13,873 bases of DNA from assembly GCA_022839525.1 (NCBI GenBank), contig JALHET010000074.1, forward strand, positions 1 to 13,873, read 5' to 3'. A program made the translations under genes and the position numbers. The notes below the pieces were generated by a model. The model worked only from the letters and a program-made list of their open reading frames with translations. It did not search any database and was not told the DNA's origin. Shown in pieces: positions 1-6,371 of this stretch. Within the stretch, counting starts at the first letter, position 1. Each line of letters begins with the position of its first letter. Origin of the DNA: Lentisphaerota bacterium. Its GTDB lineage: Bacteria; Verrucomicrobiota; Kiritimatiellia; RFP12; UBA1067.

Positions 1-2
1 GT

Positions 3-872
3 GGCGGGCTGTCCGTTTTTGTCTGGCTTGTGTGCCTGGCCGGTTTGGCCCGTGCCACCGGCGAAGTTTACTCGCTTCCGCCTTTCGGGCACTATCAGCC
101 GATTCTCGACCGGATGCCGTTCGGCGCCTTGCCCCCCAACTTCAACGCCGCACAGGCGGATGCGGCGGAGCTCAAGAACGAGGCGCAGGAGAAGGCTGAG
201 CAACAGAAGCTCGCCAAGCAGGTCAACATGTCGGCTGTGAATGTCACGCCGGACGGCAGCACCGCGATCGGGTTCACCGACCTCTCCCAAAAGCCGCCGG
301 TCAACTACTACCTGCTGGTGGGGAGCGAGGCGGACGGCTGGAAGGTGTTGAGCGCCGATTACGATGCCGAGACCGCCACCATTGAGAAAGAGGGGGTGGC
401 CATCACGCTCCAACTGGGGAAGGGGATGGTTGACCCTTCCGCTCCCGCTCCAGCGGCCGCGGCGGGTCAACCCGCGGCGCTTGCGCGTCATCGTGCCGCC
501 CTGCCGATCCAGCTGCCCTCTTCCGCCGAGCCGCGCAGCCTTCCCTTCGCGCGGAAGCCGGGCGCTGCCGGCGTTACGCCGCGGGGGCTCTCTTATCTGA
601 GAGACAAGCCGGCTGATACGTCGGGTACCCGTTCGTTTATGGAGCGCCTGCGCGAGCGCGACACGCAGAAAACTCAGGCTCAGTTGGCCGAAGCCGCGAA
701 ACAACGTGAGCAATTGGTGAAACTTGCCCGGGAGGCGGCGCAGAAAGAGATCAGAAAGAGCGAGGAAGCGGCGGCTTTGGCGGCGCAAGAGCGTGCGGCC
801 CAGATGCAACAGGAAGAAGGTGCGGCTCCCGCCGAAGAGACGACGGAAGCCGCTCCTCCGCAGGCCGAGTAA
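3..872 (+). CDS. Exported protein of unknown function, 5' end outside window
   Basis: The frame is open from the window edge, so the true start lies upstream. The first visible residues (GGLSVFVWLVCLAGLARATG) read as the hydrophobic core and cleavage region of a signal peptide, implying export. After it comes a Y-x-P-I-x-x-R-x-P-F-G segment, then a short beta-rich stretch (YYLLVGSEADGWKVLSADYD, then a T/I/E/K pattern ending in ITLQLGKG). That stretch loosely recalls the small periplasmic core of PilP/GspC-type secretion or pilus proteins; this is only a resemblance. A proline/alanine-rich linker follows, and the last ~75 residues are a charged Ala/Glu/Gln/Lys helix, probably coiled coil, with an acidic low-complexity end. 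The stop is 9 bases before tcdA, so the two may be co-transcribed. Function not recognised. Confidence 0.72.
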   Translation, partial: GGLSVFVWLVCLAGLARATGEVYSLPPFGHYQPILDRMPFGALPPNFNAAQADAAELKNEAQEKAEQQKLAKQVNMSAVNVTPDGSTAIGFTDLSQKPPVNYYLLVGSEADGWKVLSADYDAETATIEKEGVAITLQLGKGMVDPSAPAPAAAAGQPAALARHRAALPIQLPSSAEPRSLPFARKPGAAGVTPRGLSYLRDKPADTSGTRSFMERLRERDTQKTQAQLAEAAKQREQLVKLAREAAQKEIRKSEEAAALAAQERAAQMQQEEGAAPAEETTEAAPPQAE

Positions 873-881
873 CGGCACGTT

Positions 882-1736
882 ATGGACGCTTTTTCACGCA
901 CGGAATGCCTGCTGGGTGGGGCCGCTCTCGAAACCCTCCGGGAGAGCCGTGTTGCGGTCTTCGGTATCGGCGGTGTCGGTTCGTTTGCGGTCGAGGCTTT
1001 GGCCCGGGTGGGCGTCGGGCGCTTCGTTTTGGTGGATGGCGATCTTGTCTGCCGGACCAACCTCAACCGGCAGCTCATCGCCCTGCACAGCACGGTCGGG
1101 CGCCCCAAAGTCGATGTGATGGCCGAACGTGTGCGCGACATCAACCCCGGCGCCGAAGTCGAGACGTTCAAAACGTTCTACCTGCCGGAAAACGCGGACC
1201 GGTTCGACCTTTCCCGGTGCGACTATCTCGTGGACGCGGTCGACACGGTCGCCGCCAAGGTGGAACTCGCGGTGCGTGCGCGGCAGGCCGGCGTCCCGGT
1301 CATCAGCTGCATGGGCGCGGGCAACAAGCTCGACCCCACGCGCTTTGAGGTGGCCGACATTGCCGGCACCTCTGTCTGCCCCCTCTGCAAGGCGATGCGC
1401 AGGGAGCTGAAGAAGCGCGGCCTGACCTCCCTCAAGGTGGTCTACTCCAAAGAGCCGCCGGTCAGACCGGTTGAGGCCGGTGCCAACCGTCGCCGCCGCG
1501 TCCCGGGCAGCGTCTCGTTCGTGCCCTCTGTGGCGGGGCTGATCCTGGCGGGCGAAGTCGTGCGTGACCTGATCGGGCGGGGGGGGCGACGAGTAGTCAG
1601 TAAAACCCAAACAGACGCTTTTTCCGGACTGGATGACAGGATTAACATGATTGGAATAAAGCAGTCACATCATGTGAATCATGGATGTCTCCCCGCCGAA
1701 GCGAAGCTGTCGGAAATCATGTCCGATTCTTTTTAG
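882..1736 (+). CDS. tcdA: tRNA threonylcarbamoyladenosine dehydratase (TcdA/CsdL family), with aberrant C-terminal tail
   Basis: TcdA is an E1-like (ThiF/MoeB fold) enzyme that uses ATP to cyclise t6A37 of ANN-decoding tRNAs to ct6A. The nucleotide-binding loop GIGGVGS is at residues 28-34, followed by the family pattern VDGDLVCRTNLNRQ (51-64), GRPKVDVMAERVRDINP (73-89), the D-AVD segment (118-121) and GAGNKLDPTRFEVADI (145-160). The K-x-x-L-x-x-R-G and VVYSKEPP segments (177-193) are also typical of TcdA rather than ThiF or MoeB. The family fold ends near residue 235. The 284-residue frame adds about 48 residues that begin at an 8-G run (1579-1586) and do not look like the family. Losing one G would give a stop at 1594-1596 and a 237-residue protein. 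The ATG lies 9 bases after the preceding gene, with no clear Shine-Dalgarno. Confidence 0.9.
   Translation: MDAFSRTECLLGGAALETLRESRVAVFGIGGVGSFAVEALARVGVGRFVLVDGDLVCRTNLNRQLIALHSTVGRPKVDVMAERVRDINPGAEVETFKTFYLPENADRFDLSRCDYLVDAVDTVAAKVELAVRARQAGVPVISCMGAGNKLDPTRFEVADIAGTSVCPLCKAMRRELKKRGLTSLKVVYSKEPPVRPVEAGANRRRRVPGSVSFVPSVAGLILAGEVVRDLIGRGGRRVVSKTQTDAFSGLDDRINMIGIKQSHHVNHGCLPAEAKLSEIMSDSF
1579..1586 (+). repeat. 8-G homopolymer at the end of the tcdA homology
   Basis: Eight consecutive G residues sit exactly where resemblance to TcdA stops. One base fewer brings TAG (1594-1596) into frame; one base more brings TAA (1601-1603) into frame. The present length reads on to 1736. Confidence 0.9.
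1632..1687. repeat. Repeat-like imperfect palindrome inside the tcdA tail
   Basis: The stretch holds GACAGGATTAACATGATT and, after a short gap, an imperfect inverted copy: 1641-1652 against 1668-1679, 10 of 12 positions complementary. From memory, similar GGATTAACAGGATT-type sequences are common between genes in environmental bacteria, so this looks like non-coding spacer swallowed by the reading frame. No second copy is present in this window. Confidence 0.45.
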
Positions 1737-1791
1737 CTGTACGGTGTACGGGCGATTGGCGTTTTACGTTGCCCAGAAACCCGGAACCGGA

Positions 1792-1820
1792 AACCTGTAG
1801 CCAATCGTGTAACCTGTAAC
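1792..1820. repeat. Short degenerate AACCTGTA-type repeat
   Basis: AACCTGTAG (1792-1800) and GTAACCTGTAAC (1809-1820) share the unit that forms the regular heptamer array upstream of hom (6241-6282). Here it is short and irregular. Confidence 0.45.
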
Positions 1821-1825
1821 AATGC

Positions 1826-1854
1826 CCCCGTCAGCGGCGAAGCCGCAGGCGGGG
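1826..1854. repeat. Strong hairpin between tcdA and uxaC
   Basis: The arms pair as CCCCGTC with GGCGGGG (one G-T pair), then an A-A mismatch, then GCGGC with GCCGC around a GAA loop: 12 pairs in 29 bases. No T-run follows, so it is not a classical intrinsic terminator. It could be a dispersed REP-like palindrome or an mRNA end structure. The rest of the 171-base spacer shows no gene and no convincing promoter. Confidence 0.6.
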
Positions 1855-1907
1855 CGCATTGGTTTTCGCTGTCCGTAGGCGGCGGGGTTTGCTTAAATGG
1901 ACGTCGT

Positions 1908-3317
1908 ATGAAACCTTTTATTCACGACGATTTCCTTTTGCAGAATCAGGCGGCCCGCGAACTGTATCACGGATACGCCGCCTCCATGCCCATTATCGAC
2001 TACCATTGCCACCTGCCGCCCGGGGAGGTCGCGGAAGACAAACGGTGGGAGAATATGGCGCAGGTGTGGCTCGGCGGCGACCACTACAAGTGGCGCGCCC
2101 TGCGCTCCAACGGGATCGACGAGCGTTTTATCACCGGCGACGCGCCCGACCGTGAGAAGTTCCAGAAGTTCGCCGAAACCATGCCCTACCTGCTGCGCAA
2201 CCCGCTGTTCGACTGGTCGCAGCTCGAACTCGCGCGCTATTTCGGTGTGTTCGACCTCCTGACGCCCGCCACGGCCGAGAAGATCTGGCGGGAGACCGGT
2301 GAGAAACTGGCGCAGCCCGGCTTCAGCGCGCGCGGCCTGATGGCGCGCAGCAACGTCAGGCTGGTCTGCACGACGGATGACCCCTGCGACACGCTTGAGC
2401 ATCACGCGGCGGTGAAAGCCTCGGGCTTTGAGGTGCAGGTATTGCCCGCCTGGCGCCCGGACAAGGCGCTGGCCATCGACCGGCCCGCGTTCTGGAACGC
2501 GTGGCTGGACCGGCTCGCCGCCGCCGCAGGCATGCCGGTCGCGACGTGGGACGATCTGCTCTGTGCTCTGCAGAAGCGCCACGACTTCTTCACGCAGAAC
2601 GGCTGTCGCCTCTCTGATTACGGGGTGGACACGCTTTACGCCACGCCCTACCGCGATGCCGCGATCCGCGAGCTCTTCGCGCGCGTGCGCCAGGGCGGCG
2701 CCGCCACGGCTGACGAGACCGCCGCTTTCCGTTCGGCGGTTCTGTTCGAGAGTCTGGCCATGGACGCCCGGAGCGACTGGAGCGCCCAGATCCACTACGG
2801 CGCGATGCGCAACAACAACACGCGGATGTTTCAGCGGCTTGGGCCGGACACGGGGTTCGACAGCATCGGCGACTGGAGCGTGGCCGTGCCGATGTCGCGG
2901 CTGTTCGACCGGCTCGAGCAGGCGGACGCGCTGCCGCGCGTCGTGATCTACACGCTGAACCCGCGCGACAACGAGATGGTCGGCACGATGCTGGGCAACT
3001 TCCAGCGCGGCCCGGAAGCGGGCCGGATGCAGTTCGGCAGCGGCTGGTGGTTCAACGACCAGAAGGACGGCATGACGCGTCAGATGGAGGCGCTTTCGCA
3101 GCTCGGCCTGCTGAGCCGTTTCGTGGGCATGCTCACGGACAGCCGCTCGTTCCTGAGCTACACGCGCCACGAATACTTCCGGAGGATCCTCTGCAACCTG
3201 CTGGGAACCGATATCACCGAAGGCAAAATCCCCAACGACATCGCCTGGACGGGCGAGATCGTGAAAGACATCTGCTTCCGCAACGCGGTGCGGTATTTCA
3301 AGTTTACTGTGGAGTAG
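1908..3317 (+). CDS. uxaC: Glucuronate (uronate) isomerase
   Basis: UxaC interconverts D-glucuronate/D-fructuronate and D-galacturonate/D-tagaturonate, the first cytoplasmic step of hexuronate catabolism. The 469 residues match the family's usual length (about 470). It belongs to the amidohydrolase-like TIM-barrel group. The metal-binding HCH motif is at residues 33-35 (IIDYHCHLPP), followed by GGDHYKWRALR (56-66), CTTDDP (154-159), the RNNNTRMFQRLGPDTGFDSI segment and a C-terminal RFVGMLTDSRSFLSYTRHEY segment, all hallmarks of UxaC. The ATG gives the expected MKPFIHDDFLL start. No good Shine-Dalgarno precedes it. No other uronate genes are visible nearby, so the gene appears to stand alone, followed 10 bases after its stop by a hairpin. 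Confidence 0.96.
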   Translation: MKPFIHDDFLLQNQAARELYHGYAASMPIIDYHCHLPPGEVAEDKRWENMAQVWLGGDHYKWRALRSNGIDERFITGDAPDREKFQKFAETMPYLLRNPLFDWSQLELARYFGVFDLLTPATAEKIWRETGEKLAQPGFSARGLMARSNVRLVCTTDDPCDTLEHHAAVKASGFEVQVLPAWRPDKALAIDRPAFWNAWLDRLAAAAGMPVATWDDLLCALQKRHDFFTQNGCRLSDYGVDTLYATPYRDAAIRELFARVRQGGAATADETAAFRSAVLFESLAMDARSDWSAQIHYGAMRNNNTRMFQRLGPDTGFDSIGDWSVAVPMSRLFDRLEQADALPRVVIYTLNPRDNEMVGTMLGNFQRGPEAGRMQFGSGWWFNDQKDGMTRQMEALSQLGLLSRFVGMLTDSRSFLSYTRHEYFRRILCNLLGTDITEGKIPNDIAWTGEIVKDICFRNAVRYFKFTVE

Positions 3318-3327
3318 GTCAGCCAGC

Positions 3328-3345
3328 CGCCCGGGGTTCCGGGCG
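3328..3345 (+). terminator. Candidate terminator hairpin after uxaC
   Basis: A perfect 7-bp stem CGCCCGG/CCGGGCG closes on a GGTT loop, 10 bases after the uxaC stop. The following bases are AAAAC rather than a T-run, so if it ends transcription it does so without the usual U-tract. Confidence 0.45.
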
Positions 3346-3385
3346 AAAACAGTGGTGGTAACTTTGAAGGCATAGACGACAAGGC

Positions 3386-3414
3386 TTGTGCAAACAGGGT
3401 CGGGAGGGTATGAT
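3386..3414 (+). promoter_or_regulatory. Candidate sigma70-type promoter for trpS
   Basis: TTGTGC (3386-3391) and TATGAT (3409-3414) are separated by 17 bases. The -10 box matches the consensus at 5 of 6 positions, the -35 at 3 of 6. Transcription would start near 3421, about 37 bases before the trpS ATG. This also argues against using the upstream in-frame TTG at 3386 as the trpS start. Confidence 0.4.
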
Positions 3415-3457
3415 TCCGGCCTTTTTATCCCATTCAACCGCGAACGAGAGCAACAGT

Positions 3458-4420
3458 ATGAGAATCCTTTCGGGCATCCAGCCTTCGGGCAAACTGCATT
3501 TGGGGAACTATTTCGGGATGATGCGGCCGGCCCTTCGGCTTCAGGAAAAGGGCGAGGCCTATCTGTTCATCGCCAATTACCACGCCCTGACTTCGGTGCA
3601 TGAGCCCGCGCGGCTGCGCCAGGACACGGTGGAGGTGGCGCTGGACTTTCTGGCGTGCGGGCTGGATCCGGAGCGGACGGTGTTCTTCCGCCAGAGCGAT
3701 GTGCCGGAGGTGCACGAGCTGGCGTGGCTGCTGTCGGTCGTTACGCCGATGGGGCTCTTGGAGCGCTGCCACTCCTACAAGGACAAGCTCGCCAAGGGGA
3801 TCGCGCCGATGCACGGGCTGTTCGCCTATCCGGTGCTGATGGCCGCGGACATCCTGATCTATCAGTCGAACGTTGTGCCGGTCGGGCGTGACCAGAAACA
3901 GCATGTGGAGGTGACGCGCGACATCGCGATCAAGTTCAACAACGAGTTCGGGGAGGTCTTCACGATTCCCGAACCTTTCATCCCGGGGGAAGTGGCGGTG
4001 GTGCCGGGGCTGGACGGGCAGAAGATGTCCAAGAGCTACGGCAACACCATCGAGCTGTTCGGCGAGCCGAAGGAAGCCCAGGCGCGGATCATGAAGATCG
4101 TGACCGACAGCAAGGGTCTGGAGGAGCCGAAAGATCCGGAGGCCTGCAACATTTTCGCGCTCTACAAGCTGTTTGCGAATGACGCGCAGCGGGCGGAGAT
4201 GGAGGCGAACTACCGCGGCGGCAACTACGGGTACGGCCACGCCAAAAAGGCGCTGGCGGCGGTTTTCGAGGAGACGTTCGCGCCGTTCCGCGCGCGCCGC
4301 GACGAGTTGCGGAAGAACATGGACTATGTGGAAGAGGTGTTGCGCAAGGGTGCCGAACGGGCGCGGGCCGAGTCGTCCAAGACGGTGGACCGCGCGCGTC
4401 GGGCGGTGGGACTGGTGTAG
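3458..4420 (+). CDS. trpS: Tryptophan--tRNA ligase
   Basis: TrpS is a class Ic aminoacyl-tRNA synthetase that charges tRNA-Trp. With the start at 3458 the protein is 320 residues, near the usual 330. The N-terminus RILSGIQPSGKLHLGNYFG holds the HIGH-type motif as HLGN (14-17). GRDQKQHVE (143-151) is the family's GxDQ region, and the ATP-site loop KMSKS is at 189-193. The frame extends upstream to 3386, but those 24 residues are unlike the family and overlap a candidate promoter, so I chose the internal ATG. Its Shine-Dalgarno is weak (a GAGAG purine run). scpA follows after 162 bases of palindrome-rich spacer; trpS next to scpA fits PVC-type gene order. Confidence 0.96.
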   Translation: MRILSGIQPSGKLHLGNYFGMMRPALRLQEKGEAYLFIANYHALTSVHEPARLRQDTVEVALDFLACGLDPERTVFFRQSDVPEVHELAWLLSVVTPMGLLERCHSYKDKLAKGIAPMHGLFAYPVLMAADILIYQSNVVPVGRDQKQHVEVTRDIAIKFNNEFGEVFTIPEPFIPGEVAVVPGLDGQKMSKSYGNTIELFGEPKEAQARIMKIVTDSKGLEEPKDPEACNIFALYKLFANDAQRAEMEANYRGGNYGYGHAKKALAAVFEETFAPFRARRDELRKNMDYVEEVLRKGAERARAESSKTVDRARRAVGLV

Positions 4421-4452
4421 GGGCCAACGGCCGGGCAATGCCCTTTCATAAC

Positions 4453-4532
4453 GGACGGCACGGAGGTCGTCCCTCCAAAAGAAAAAGGGATGTTGTTTCG
4501 GTTTTAATGGAGGGCCGGGCCCCGTCCCGGCC
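4453..4532. repeat. Compound inverted repeats between trpS and scpA
   Basis: Three nested or adjacent inverted repeats are visible: GGACG/CGTCC (4453-4457 / 4468-4472), CCCTCCA/TGGAGGG (4471-4477 / 4508-4514) and GGCCGGG/CCCGGCC (4513-4519 / 4526-4532) with a 6-base loop. An A-rich then T-rich centre lies between the second pair of arms. The arrangement resembles a small dispersed palindromic element; the last hairpin could also act in ending trpS transcription. No T-run follows it. Confidence 0.55.
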
Positions 4533-4546
4533 GCTGTTGAAGTGAG

Positions 4547-4566
4547 CGCGCCCTATACGGGGCGCG
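4547..4566 (+). promoter_or_regulatory. Hairpin just upstream of the scpA ribosome-binding site
   Basis: A perfect 7-bp stem CGCGCCC/GGGCGCG closes on a TATACG loop and ends about 5 bases before the scpA Shine-Dalgarno. It could be an operator, a leader structure affecting scpA translation, or part of the neighbouring palindromes. No evidence separates these. Confidence 0.4.
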
Positions 4567-4571
4567 GTATT

Positions 4572-4580
4572 AAGGGAGAG
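4572..4580 (+). promoter_or_regulatory. Shine-Dalgarno of scpA
   Basis: The purine run AAGGGAGAGG ends a few bases before the ATG at 4583. It is one of the few clear ribosome-binding sites in this window and fixes the scpA start. Confidence 0.65.
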
Positions 4581-4582
4581 GC

Positions 4583-5398
4583 ATGTCGGTCGAAGCGCTG
4601 CTGCAGGACGATTACAAAGTGGAACTGGAGGTCTTTGAAGGCCCCCTCGACCTGTTGCTCTATCTGATCCGGCGCGAAGAGGTCGACATCTACGACATTC
4701 CGATCGAAACGATCGCGGCGCAGTACGTGGCGTATCTCGACATGATGCGCATGCTGGATCTGAACATCGCGGGCGAGTTCCTGGTGATGGCGGCCACGCT
4801 CATGATGATCAAGAGCCGGATGCTGCTGCCGGTGGAGTCGCGCGCGGCGGAAGAGGAGGGCGAAGAGGAGTGGGTGGATCCCCGGCTGGACCTGGTGCGG
4901 CAGCTCATCGAATACAAGAAGTTTAAGGACGCCGCCGGGCGGCTGCAGGAGCTGGAGACGCTGCAGGGCGAGGCGTTCACCTTTGGGGGAGAGCAGCCGG
5001 TTTTCGCGAAAGAGCCGGCGGATGCGGGGCAGGCGTTGGGCGACATCGGGCTGTTCGACCTGCTGAGCGCCTTGCAGGAGGTGCTGTCGCGGGCTCCGGT
5101 GGAGCCGCTGGGGCATATCGAGCCGATCCGCTGGTCCGTGCCGGACAAGATGGAGTCGATTCTTGCCTTGGCCAAGACCCGTCGCCGGATTGCTTTTTCC
5201 ACGCTGTTCAACCCCGGGTCGCACCGGGGTGAGGTGATCGTGACGTTTCTGGCGTTGCTGGAGCTGATACGGCTGCGGCAAATCACCTTGTGGCAAAATG
5301 CGCCCTTTCATGAGATCCTGATTCTGCCTGTGGAAGAATGTTCCGGGGAGCCGTCTGTGGTGCCGGGGAGTGGGGGAGGCGAACATGTCGAATCCTAA
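4583..5398 (+). CDS. scpA: Segregation and condensation protein A (kleisin)
   Basis: ScpA is the kleisin that bridges the SMC heads and, with ScpB, forms bacterial condensin for chromosome compaction and origin segregation. The N-terminal kleisin signature FEGPLDLLLYLI (18-29), with REEVDIYDIPI next, is unmistakable. The conserved EFLVMAATLMMIKSRMLLP segment (65-83) follows. An acidic linker (88-97) leads to the middle region, and the C-terminal winged helix (about 215-250, with VIVTFLALLELIRLRQITL) binds the SMC head. Length 271, normal for the family. A strong Shine-Dalgarno supports the ATG. The last 14 bases overlap the start of scpB, so the two are translationally linked. Confidence 0.95.
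   Translation: MSVEALLQDDYKVELEVFEGPLDLLLYLIRREEVDIYDIPIETIAAQYVAYLDMMRMLDLNIAGEFLVMAATLMMIKSRMLLPVESRAAEEEGEEEWVDPRLDLVRQLIEYKKFKDAAGRLQELETLQGEAFTFGGEQPVFAKEPADAGQALGDIGLFDLLSALQEVLSRAPVEPLGHIEPIRWSVPDKMESILALAKTRRRIAFSTLFNPGSHRGEVIVTFLALLELIRLRQITLWQNAPFHEILILPVEECSGEPSVVPGSGGGEHVES
5372..5379 (+). promoter_or_regulatory. Shine-Dalgarno that sets the scpB start
   Basis: GGGGGAGG inside the 3' end of scpA lies 5 bases before ATG 5385. An earlier in-frame GTG at 5370 would overlap this site and is therefore the poorer start. Confidence 0.65.
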
Positions 5399-6164
5399 CG
5401 AGATCAAATTGCCCATGGCGTCGAGCCTGCAGCAGGTTGTGGGAGCCTTGCTGTTCGGTGCGGATCGTCCGCTGACGGTTGAGGATATCCGGGCCTGTCT
5501 CAAGAGTGTGGCGGAAACGGCCGGGGAGGGGGAGGACGAAACGCTCAGGCTGTTTGCCGAGGCCTCCCCCCGCGAGATCAGTGACGCCGTGGCGGGTATC
5601 GCCAAGGAACTGGCGCGGTTGGGGCTCGGGATTGAGGTGGCGGACATTAACAGCGGGTTCCGGTTTCAGACCCAGCCGTGCTGCGGGCGGTGGGTGCGCA
5701 ACTTGCTCAAGGCCGACCGCCCGAACCGGCTGTCGCGGCCCGCGCTGGAGACCCTGGCGATCATCGCCTACCGGCAACCGGTCGCGCGGTCGGAAATCGA
5801 ATCGATCCGCGGCGTGTCGGCGGATCACATGGTCAAGGCGCTGATGGAACTGCATCTGATCCGCATCGTGGGGCGCAGCGAGTTGCCCGGGAGGCCTTTC
5901 CTGTACGGCACGACGCCGACATTCCTTGACCATTTCGGGCTGAGCACGCTCAAGGAGCTGAACGAATTGGATCCCACGCTCCAGCGGTCGAAACGCTCCG
6001 AGCGCAAGGCGGTTCACACGCGGGAAAAGAAAAGGAGTGAGGCGGAACAGCCGGCGGAAGGGGATCCCCAGGCCAGTGGGAACCCCGGGCCTTCTCAGGC
6101 GGTGAAAGAGATTCTGGGCGGCGCGGAGGACGGAGAGAGTGCCGAGCCGCTGTACGAGGCGTAG
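5385..6164 (+). CDS. scpB: Segregation and condensation protein B
   Basis: ScpB is a dimeric double winged-helix protein that binds the ScpA linker in the SMC-ScpAB complex. From ATG 5385 it has 259 residues. The first winged helix starts at VVGALLFGADRPLTVEDI (18-35). The second carries the highly conserved LETLAIIAYRQPVARSEI (121-138), the IRGV turn (141-144) and LIRIVGRSELPGRPFLYGTT (158-177), then FGLSTLKEL. The tail from about 198 is charged and low in complexity (K/E/R, then P/G), as is common. A 21-residue insert rich in Gly/Glu (about 44-60) within the first domain is somewhat longer than in the model proteins I remember. It overlaps scpA by 14 bases. Confidence 0.94.
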   Translation: MSNPNEIKLPMASSLQQVVGALLFGADRPLTVEDIRACLKSVAETAGEGEDETLRLFAEASPREISDAVAGIAKELARLGLGIEVADINSGFRFQTQPCCGRWVRNLLKADRPNRLSRPALETLAIIAYRQPVARSEIESIRGVSADHMVKALMELHLIRIVGRSELPGRPFLYGTTPTFLDHFGLSTLKELNELDPTLQRSKRSERKAVHTREKKRSEAEQPAEGDPQASGNPGPSQAVKEILGGAEDGESAEPLYEA

Positions 6165-6194
6165 TGCGGCAGTACCCCCCGGTTCGCGCGGGAC

Positions 6195-6234
6195 GGCGGA
6201 CGGTTTCGGGGAAACCACCCTACCACCGTCCGCC
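6195..6234. terminator. Long hairpin after scpB
   Basis: Perfect 10-base arms GGCGGACGGT (6195-6204) and ACCGTCCGCC (6225-6234). A competing inner hairpin GGTTT/AAACC (6202-6206 / 6212-6216) overlaps the left arm, so two mutually exclusive folds are possible. It lies 30 bases after the scpB stop. No T-run follows, so termination is a guess. Confidence 0.5.
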
Positions 6235-6240
6235 ACATCA

Positions 6241-6282
6241 ACCCGTAACCCATAACCTGTAACCTCTAACCTCCAACCCGAA
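6241..6282. repeat. Six tandem degenerate heptamers
   Basis: Read in steps of seven: ACCCGTA, ACCCATA, ACCTGTA, ACCTCTA, ACCTCCA, ACCCGAA. Positions 1-3 and 7 never change; position 4 is C or T; positions 5-6 vary. The register is exact over 42 bases. A short CCCGC/GCGGG hairpin (6283-6287 / 6295-6299) follows directly. Function unknown. Confidence 0.75.
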
Positions 6283-6300
6283 CCCGCGGCTTTTGCGGGC

Positions 6301-6330
6301 TTGTAAGACCGCCCCTGTTTTCATTACACT
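6301..6330 (+). promoter_or_regulatory. Candidate sigma70-type promoter for hom
   Basis: TTGTAA (6301-6306) and TACACT (6325-6330), each 4 of 6 to the consensus, are separated by 18 bases in the most AT-rich part of this spacer. The start would fall about 35 bases before the hom ATG. Confidence 0.33.
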
Positions 6331-6371
6331 AAAACTCCTTTTTGACGGAGGGTCAGGAAAGCAAGGAGGTT

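Noticed and set aside
3386..3457. 24-residue N-terminal extension of TrpS from the upstream TTG
   Set aside because: The residues are unlike the family, which starts at MRILSGIQPSG, and the stretch contains a good -10 box.
5370..5384. GTG start for scpB five codons upstream
   Set aside because: It overlaps the Shine-Dalgarno that serves ATG 5385 and has none of its own.
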